Of a DNA stretch of 64,000 nucleotides, positions 61,816-64,000 are shown in pieces. The DNA is from Eubacteriales bacterium (GTDB lineage: Bacteria > Bacillota > Clostridia > Lachnospirales > Lachnospiraceae). Made by a program: the position numbers and the translations under genes. Every line of letters starts with the position of its first letter. The first letter of the stretch is position 1. A model generated the notes under the pieces. It did no database searches and was not told the origin of the DNA. It was given only the letters and a program-made list of their open reading frames with translations. Where the stretch lies: the NCBI GenBank assembly GCA_030536995.1, contig JAUNOY010000009.1, positions 21,174 through 85,173 of the forward strand, in the 5' to 3' direction.

Positions 61816-62643
61816 CTATTTCTTACCTTCTATATATTTCTTTAATTTATTATCACGTTCGATTTTTCGCATATGTGGTCCCTGAATCCGAATCGGAATA
61901 CACATCTCCAGTACTCTGTCGTAAATACGTTTTCGAGCAATGTTTGTCTCATTTTGCATTTCGTTCAAGGTCAGATTTGTTGTTATGATCAATGGTTTAT
62001 TCGAACGATATCTGGCATCAATCACATTATAAACTTGTTCCAATCCATAGTCAGTGCCTCGTTCCATGCCGAGATCATCTATGATGAGCAAACGATTTCT
62101 GCATAAGCTTTGTATGTATTCATTTCTATCTGCGTAATGACTATTGAGGTCATTTAGGATTGTTGCAAAATTTGTCATCAGCACCGTAACTTCCTGTTCC
62201 AGCAATGCATTGGCAATACAACCAACCATATATGATTTTACAGTTCCAACTCCACCCCAAAGGAGAAGTCCATTGTTTTCCTTTTCTTTTTCCTCCCAGT
62301 TCACAACATAATCTCCTGCTTCTTTCATCTTCGGATTTAATCCGTTATCATTTTCAAAAGTCCAGTTATTCATGTATTTGTCTGTAAAACATTTTGCACG
62401 CAAACGACTGACTTCCTGTTCGTGCTCCAATTGTTTCATACGCTGTTCCATTCGTTCGTTTTCAGTTCTTCTGCAAAGGCACATACGCGGATGCGTTCTC
62501 CTGCCAAGCCATTCTTTTCCTTCTGGCAAATACGCTTCTTTCGGTTCGTGACATACACCACAATGCAACAATCCATCTTCTCCGTAATAATCCGGAACTT
62601 CTACACCTTCATGATCCATATTTATTTTTTCTGCGTTCATCAT
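61816..62643 (-). CDS. DnaC/IstB-like AAA+ helicase loader
   Basis: 275 residues. An N-terminal zinc-binding region (CGVCHEP...CLCRR, about 28-55) comes before an AAA+ domain with Walker A LWGGVGTVKSYMV (a variant: the usual GTGKT is GTVKS), Walker B LLIIDDLGMERGT and a sensor-1 LIITTNLTLNEM. Such proteins load the replicative helicase at the element's origin, working with the initiator encoded just upstream, whose stop codon overlaps this start (ATGA). Confidence 0.9.
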   Translation of the reverse strand: MMNAEKINMDHEGVEVPDYYGEDGLLHCGVCHEPKEAYLPEGKEWLGRRTHPRMCLCRRTENERMEQRMKQLEHEQEVSRLRAKCFTDKYMNNWTFENDNGLNPKMKEAGDYVVNWEEKEKENNGLLLWGGVGTVKSYMVGCIANALLEQEVTVLMTNFATILNDLNSHYADRNEYIQSLCRNRLLIIDDLGMERGTDYGLEQVYNVIDARYRSNKPLIITTNLTLNEMQNETNIARKRIYDRVLEMCIPIRIQGPHMRKIERDNKLKKYIEGKK

Positions 62644-63152
62644 AAACTTTCTCCTTCCTTGAACGAATAATCCAAAAATCGCTCATCTCTTTGGTTATTG
62701 TAATTAAGTGATTTATTATAGTTATTAGTGGACGGATACCTGGCTTTATTAGGTGCGGATTTATAGCCTACTGCCTGTTGCTTTTCTGGCTTTATAACAG
62801 GCGGTTTACTGACTGTATCTGCACCAACAGGAATCTTAATGTATAAATGATTTGCCCGTCCAAAATCTGCTCGTACACGTTCCAACAATCCTTCTCTAGT
62901 CAATTCATTGAGTGAGTTCTTAATTGCTGTCATGCCTTTATTCATATCCTTTGCCATATCTTCAATCGTATAGGTGCAATATACATGCCCCTCATCATCT
63001 TCCCAAACATTCTTCTGAGATAAATTTGCGCGATTTAGTAACAATGCAAACAGAATCTTCGATGTGCTGGAAATATCAACATCTAATATAAATTGTGGCA
63101 ATGGAAAATATCGCGGCAATGGGGTTCCACGTTCCATATAAATAGTCTCCAA
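62640..63152 (-). CDS. Replication initiator-like winged-helix protein
   Basis: About 170 residues from a TTG at 63152 (AGGAG 9 nt upstream); an ATG at 63137 is also possible. Opening MERGTPLPRYFPLPQFIL and a winged helix (about 30-105, YTIEDMAKDMNKGMTAIKNSLNELTREGLLERV) resemble RepA-N/DnaD-type initiators of Firmicute elements. The C-terminal tail (about 115-170) is low-complexity (NNYNKSLNYNN) and resembles the partner-binding end of DnaD. Likely binds repeats upstream (63226-63684) and recruits the DnaC-like loader. Confidence 0.7.
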   Translation of the reverse strand: METIYMERGTPLPRYFPLPQFILDVDISSTSKILFALLLNRANLSQKNVWEDDEGHVYCTYTIEDMAKDMNKGMTAIKNSLNELTREGLLERVRADFGRANHLYIKIPVGADTVSKPPVIKPEKQQAVGYKSAPNKARYPSTNNYNKSLNYNNQRDERFLDYSFKEGESL

Positions 63153-63225
63153 AATCAATCACTCCTAGTGTTTTTTATTACGGCAAATGTTTGAACTAAT
63201 GCCGTGGGGATTTTTGAAAAATTTT

Positions 63226-63684
63226 CCTCTACATCGATAAACAAAAATCTTTAGAATGACGCGTCAAATTTTATATTTCCAAAAACTTCTCTTTACTTTG
63301 TTTATGAGGTCAGAAATCATCAAATCTGCCGAAAAAATATTAATATTTCTTCCAAAAAGACCTCCCACCTTGTTTATGGGGTCAAAATTCATCGAATCTG
63401 CCCATATTTTCTTGAACTTTTTTAATTTTTCTTTTTTTCAGACAGAATCATTCCCCTCTACTTCTTTTATGGGGACGCACAAAGAGCACTTTGATGAAAA
63501 TTAATTCAAAATAATTTCCCCTTCATATATCTGTAGGGGACTATCTATCTGAGTTTCAACGATGGTTTTCTAAAAGTTTTTCAAAAATTCATCCTCCTAC
63601 TTTTCTGGTGGGGACGGAAATTAAGCGATTTGGTGTGATTTCTATAAAATTTTTTTAATATTTCCCTCTACCTTCTTTATGGGG
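63226..63684. repeat. Array of seven degenerate hairpin-like units, about 70-bp pitch
   Basis: Related units begin at 63226, 63288, 63361, 63453, 63518, 63593 and 63664. The best copies read CCCTCTACCTTCTTTATGGGG (20-22 bp, CCCC/GGGG ends able to pair) and are followed by GACGAAAATNA-like sequence. Intervals are 62, 73, 92, 65, 75 and 71 bp. The first copy is partial. They lie upstream of the initiator gene. Too degenerate for CRISPR; iterons of an origin or protein-binding sites are plausible. Confidence 0.6.
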
Positions 63685-63746
63685 ATGAAAAACAGCTATT
63701 CTAACGATAGATTTTGAAAGTTTTTTTATTTTCGTACACAAAAAGA

Positions 63747-63796
63747 AAAATGCCCTGATCAACCAACATTTCTTGTCAGTCAATCAAGGCATTTCC
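63747..63796. terminator. Terminator-like hairpin
   Basis: AAATGCCcTGAT and ATCAaGGCATTT arms with a loop of about 25 nt. It probably ends transcription of a gene entering from beyond the right edge. Confidence 0.55.
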
Positions 63797-64000
63797 GCTT
63801 AACTAATAAATATTCTGTTGTAAATAATCTCAGAACAAGTTCCACCATGTTTAACGAAAATGATTTTATCATTCTTCTTACATTGTCACTTGCTGGAGAT
63901 TATCATTCCCCAAACCCACAAGACACAGTATTTTTCTAGAGCAACTTCCACCGCGTGATACAGAAACTCAATTTATGGTTCTTTAATCACACGAACTTGC
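63797..64000. other. Window edge, element 3 interior, no clear gene
   Basis: No convincing reading frame. A reverse-strand frame ending in TAA at 63973-63975 could be the last eight codons of a gene outside the window. Two copies of a CAASTTCCACC motif (63836 and 63942) are about 106 bp apart. Confidence 0.3.

Noticed and set aside
63226-63684. CRISPR array
   Set aside because: The repeated units differ from each other at many positions and the intervals vary from 62 to 92 bp; no cas genes are present.

Overview
The window looks like a chromosomal segment of an anaerobic, low-to-medium GC Clostridia bacterium, most likely a Lachnospiraceae gut commensal. The reasons are the Gram-positive gene set, the SCIFF peptide with its radical SAM maturase, a fused SecD-SecF, HemZ, and the order scfA-scfB-secDF-recJ-apt-relA-MBL-hemZ-hisS-aspS. 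No rRNA, tRNA or CRISPR array is visible.

Left part (1-12.2 kb): a partial DegV gene, a LUD-domain gene and the PTS general proteins (HPr, whose regulatory Ser46 position is Lys, and EI). Then comes a divergent transport locus. Leftward run two sugar-ABC-type permeases, a membrane-fusion protein and a MacB/FtsX-like permease. Rightward runs an unusual lipoprotein that joins a propeller-like region to a solute-binding domain. A response regulator and a divergent histidine kinase follow. The two divergent transport promoters and the two TCS promoters all carry the same architecture: a heptamer like TTTAGAG, 4 nt, a second heptamer, 10 nt, then the -10 box. I read this as one self-contained, autoregulated regulon.

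12.3-40.1 kb: a MacB-type efflux operon with two adaptor proteins, a lipoprotein, and then the conserved housekeeping block (aspS, hisS, HD-GYP, hemZ, MBL hydrolase, relA, apt, recJ, secDF, scfB, scfA, a TIGR04086-type membrane protein). After these come a very acidic cell-surface protein with a sortase-like tail, a CNNM/CorC-type membrane protein, a YdcF-like protein, an amidase with a SPOR domain, and a low-molecular-weight tyrosine phosphatase.

40.2-64.0 kb: an AT-richer accessory region made of stacked integrative elements. It has three related tyrosine recombinases: 40.3 kb intact, 55.9 kb broken by an amber codon, 60.4 kb intact. Element 1 carries int, xis, a primase/helicase RepA, a MobA/MobL relaxase, a DUF3847-like protein, an oriT with a MOBQ-like nic site, and ssb. 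Its cargo is a defence block: a 1181-residue SIR2 protein, a C5-cytosine methyltransferase, an unusual two-domain NucS-like nuclease, a Sau3AI-family restriction enzyme and a Vsr repair nuclease. A 12-bp exact direct repeat (40279 and 55509) may mark its ends. Element 2 keeps the dead integrase, a PD-(D/E)XK nuclease-helicase (DUF2075) and a Hanks-type protein kinase with an unknown N-terminal domain; this looks like a candidate undescribed defence pair. Element 3 begins with int, xis, a DnaC-like loader and a replication initiator. Upstream of these lie about seven degenerate 20-22 bp CCTCTAC...TATGGGG units at a pitch of roughly 70 bp, which may be an origin. It runs off the window.
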